Assembly (NCBI GenBank): GCA_020630895.1
Contig: JAHDII010000157.1
Coordinates: 1 to 7,400, forward strand
Origin: Saprospiraceae bacterium
GTDB lineage: Bacteria; Bacteroidota; Bacteroidia; Chitinophagales; Saprospiraceae
Length of the DNA: 7,400 nucleotides
Reading direction: 5' to 3'
A program made the position numbers and the translations under genes. Positions 5,695-7,400 of the stretch are shown piece after piece. The notes under the pieces are model-generated. The model made no database searches and was not told the origin of the DNA. It saw nothing but the letters and a program-made list of their open reading frames with translations. How positions within the stretch are numbered: the stretch's first letter is position 1; the number at the start of each line of letters is the position of its first letter.

Positions 5695-6895
5695 ACTCAA
5701 CACTATTCCTGAAGCAATTGAAGATATTAAAGCAGGAAAATTAGTGATTGTAGTAGATGATGAGGATAGAGAAAATGAAGGAGATTTTATTGGTGCAGCA
5801 GAATGCGTCACTCCTGAAATGATCAATTTTATGGCAACTCATGGAAGAGGTTTAATTTGTACGCCTATTACTCAAAAAAGAGCCATAGAACTTCAATTAA
5901 ATATGATGGTTTCAGATAATACAGCCCTTCATGAAACGGCTTTTACTGTTTCTATTGATTTGAATGGAAGTGGTTGTACTACAGGTATTTCTGCTTATGA
6001 TCGAGCTACAGGAATCAAGGCTCTTACTCGTCCAGATACTACAGCAAACGATTATGCTAGACCTGGACATATTTTTCCTTTAATCGCTAAAGATGGAGGC
6101 GTTTTAAGAAGAACAGGACACACTGAAGCAGCTATTGATTTGGCTCGATTAGCAGGTTTTTATCCTGCGGGAATTCTTGTAGAAATCTTAAATGAAGATG
6201 GTTCTATGGCACGTTTGCCTGATTTAATTCAAGTCGCTCAAAAATTTAGTTTAAAAATTATTTCTATCAAAGATTTGGTCGCATATCGAATGAATACAGA
6301 ACGTTTAATTGAAAGAGAAACAGCTGTAAAAATGCCTACACAATATGGCGAATTTGAATTGATTGCTTTTACAGAGAAAATAACAGGAGATACTCATTTA
6401 GCTCTTAAAAAAGGAGATTGGAAAGCTGATGAACCTGTTTTAGTTCGAGTTCATTCTTCTTGTGAAACAGGAGATATTTTAGGTTCTTTACGTTGTGATT
6501 GCGGTCCTCAACTTCATGCTGCAATGAAAAAAGTAGAAGAAGCGGGAAAAGGCTTGGTTTTATATATGAGACAAGAGGGTAGAGGTATTGGTTTATTGAA
6601 TAAATTAAAAGCCTATAAATTACAGGAGCAAGGATATGATACCTACGAAGCGAATCAAAAATTAGGGTTTCAGATGGATCAAAGAGATTATGGAATTGGA
6701 GCTCAAATTTTAAGAGATTTGAATATTTCTAAAATTAATTTAATGACGAATAATCCTAAAAAAAGAATTGGATTAATAGGTTATGGCTTAGAAATTATAG
6801 AAAATATTCCTTTAGAAATTTCTCCTAATGAACATAATGAATTTTATCTACAAACTAAAAGAGATAAAATGGGACATGAAATTTTAAAAAAATAA
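5663..6895 (+). CDS. ribBA: RibBA: 3,4-dihydroxy-2-butanone-4-phosphate synthase / GTP cyclohydrolase II
   Basis: This bifunctional cytoplasmic enzyme makes both precursors of riboflavin: the four-carbon unit from ribulose 5-phosphate (RibB half, about residues 10-210) and the pyrimidine from GTP (RibA half, about 215-405). RibB motifs are DDEDRENEGD (32-41), HETAF (90-94), TTGISAYDRATGI (106-118), GHIFPL (135-140) and RTGHTEA (150-156). RibA motifs are the zinc ligands Cys267, Cys278 and Cys280 (C-x10-C-x-C), MRQEGRGIGL (302-311), DQRDYGIGAQIL (339-350) and MTNNPKKR (361-368). Both halves appear complete and 410 residues is normal. One small oddity is ATGI at 115-118, where ATTI is frequent. 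The start at 5663 is preferred because the next in-frame ATG (residue 53) would remove DDEDRENEGD. The gene therefore overlaps the GT2 gene by 32 bases, leaving no room for an FMN riboswitch directly upstream. Confidence 0.96.
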   Translation: MSGNQPNAPLKLNTIPEAIEDIKAGKLVIVVDDEDRENEGDFIGAAECVTPEMINFMATHGRGLICTPITQKRAIELQLNMMVSDNTALHETAFTVSIDLNGSGCTTGISAYDRATGIKALTRPDTTANDYARPGHIFPLIAKDGGVLRRTGHTEAAIDLARLAGFYPAGILVEILNEDGSMARLPDLIQVAQKFSLKIISIKDLVAYRMNTERLIERETAVKMPTQYGEFELIAFTEKITGDTHLALKKGDWKADEPVLVRVHSSCETGDILGSLRCDCGPQLHAAMKKVEEAGKGLVLYMRQEGRGIGLLNKLKAYKLQEQGYDTYEANQKLGFQMDQRDYGIGAQILRDLNISKINLMTNNPKKRIGLIGYGLEIIENIPLEISPNEHNEFYLQTKRDKMGHEILKK

Positions 6896-7008
6896 TAGAT
6901 ATTGTCTTCTTGGACAAGAAATAAACTAAATATTATATTTCTAATTAGGCTTTCATAAAAACAATTCGTAATAAAATCTATTCTTTAAAAAGATTTTAAA
7001 AATAAACT
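6896..7008. other. Short intergenic region after ribBA
   Basis: These 113 bases hold two small A/T inverted repeats: AGAAATA/TATTTCT at 6917-6923 and 6936-6942, and TAAAATCT/AGATTTTA at 6972-6979 and 6991-6998. Neither is followed by a T-run, and no TAnnTTTG element is seen. The next gene could be read through from ribBA or have a promoter I cannot recognise. Confidence 0.4.
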
Positions 7009-7400
7009 ATGCTTATTAATAAAAGTGTTACTCCTCTTAAAATTATACAATGGACAGGGCATCATGCTGCTTGGCTATTAACATTCGCAGGAATTATTGC
7101 CTTTTTATATTCTAATGAAAGATTGATACCTATTTATAAAAGAGATATTTTATTTAAAATTGCAGAACACTTTGGTCTGAAGACAAATCAATCTACTAAA
7201 ATATCAGATATTCAAGAAGTAATGATTGCAAATAAACCTTCACATAAAGATGTGTATGGCTTTATGAGAGAACTTTATTTCAAGTTTGCGAAAGGCGATA
7301 AGGAGATAAGTAAAGGAAACGAAGAAGGTTCTTCAAAATTAAGACAAGGAAAACGAAAGAGAAAAGGTACTACTAATCGAAACACTCAAAGCCAAACAAG
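7009..7400 (+). CDS. Partial gene: unrecognised single-helix membrane protein
   Basis: An open frame starts at ATG 7009 and runs 130 codons to the window edge without a stop; the 3' end is missing. I do not recognise the family. The N-terminus is short and mildly basic, followed by one hydrophobic segment, AAWLLTFAGIIAFLYSN (about residues 20-36), best read as a membrane anchor. A soluble region of mixed charge follows (DVYGFMRELYFKFAKGD at about 81-97). A low-complexity stretch from about 98 onwards is rich in Lys, Arg, Gly, Ser and Asn, including GKRKRKG (114-120), and is probably disordered. The leader is A-rich, as for other genes here. Codon use looks like that of its neighbours. It is probably a real gene, given the length and the plausible membrane segment, but it could play any role. 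Confidence 0.65.
   Translation, partial: MLINKSVTPLKIIQWTGHHAAWLLTFAGIIAFLYSNERLIPIYKRDILFKIAEHFGLKTNQSTKISDIQEVMIANKPSHKDVYGFMRELYFKFAKGDKEISKGNEEGSSKLRQGKRKRKGTTNRNTQSQT

Noticed and set aside
5623..5826. Minus-strand frame across the GT2-ribBA junction
   Set aside because: It is antisense to conserved coding sequence on both sides of the overlap and has Ser-rich composition typical of a shadow frame.
6902..6921. Possible terminator hairpin after ribBA (TTGTC...GACAA or TTCTT...AAGAA)
   Set aside because: Stems are only five pairs, the alternatives exclude each other and no T-run follows.
7009..7400. Idea that the partial protein is a bestrophin-like channel
   Set aside because: The N-terminus up to the first helix is faintly similar, but the conserved segment expected after the helix is missing and the region turns charged and low-complexity.

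Overview
The window is a stretch of very AT-rich bacterial chromosome. All recognisable genes lie on the + strand. Several features point to the phylum Bacteroidota. Exact TAnnTTTG-type -7 promoter elements lie ahead of two transcription units. Most starts have an A-rich leader instead of a Shine-Dalgarno sequence. The FolC, OsmC and secreted hypothetical proteins look like members of that phylum. A Cytophagales-like host is my best guess, from general resemblance only.

Region by region: (1) Positions 1-187 are a non-coding leader with a pyrimidine tract and a probable promoter. (2) folC (188-1504) is followed 12 bases later by an OsmC/Ohr-family gene (1517-1918), probably one transcript. It ends at a perfect 12-bp A/T inverted repeat that includes the osmC stop codon. 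(3) After a gap of about 300 bases comes a single secreted protein of unknown function (2218-2871). A good hairpin terminator stands about 145 bases after its stop. (4) A 388-base gap (2872-3259) carries a dense cluster of short repeats and a palindrome around a candidate promoter. (5) A tightly packed cluster follows: a GT4-type glycosyltransferase (3260-4483), a membrane GT2-type glycosyltransferase (4480-5694, ATGA overlap) and the bifunctional riboflavin enzyme RibBA (5663-6895, 32-base overlap). (6) After 113 non-coding bases, an unrecognised one-helix membrane protein starts at 7009 and runs off the window.

The genes cover folate polyglutamylation, peroxide/thiol defence, riboflavin precursor synthesis and surface glycan synthesis. 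The two glycosyltransferases probably act on the same glycan. ribBA is linked to them by overlap, not by any obvious shared pathway. I found no mobile element, CRISPR array, tRNA or rRNA, and no clear sign of a new defence or mobile system. The best leads are the repeated TTATTAGG motif around the glycosyltransferase promoter, the A11 tract inside the GT2 gene, and the coupling of ribBA to the glycosyltransferases.
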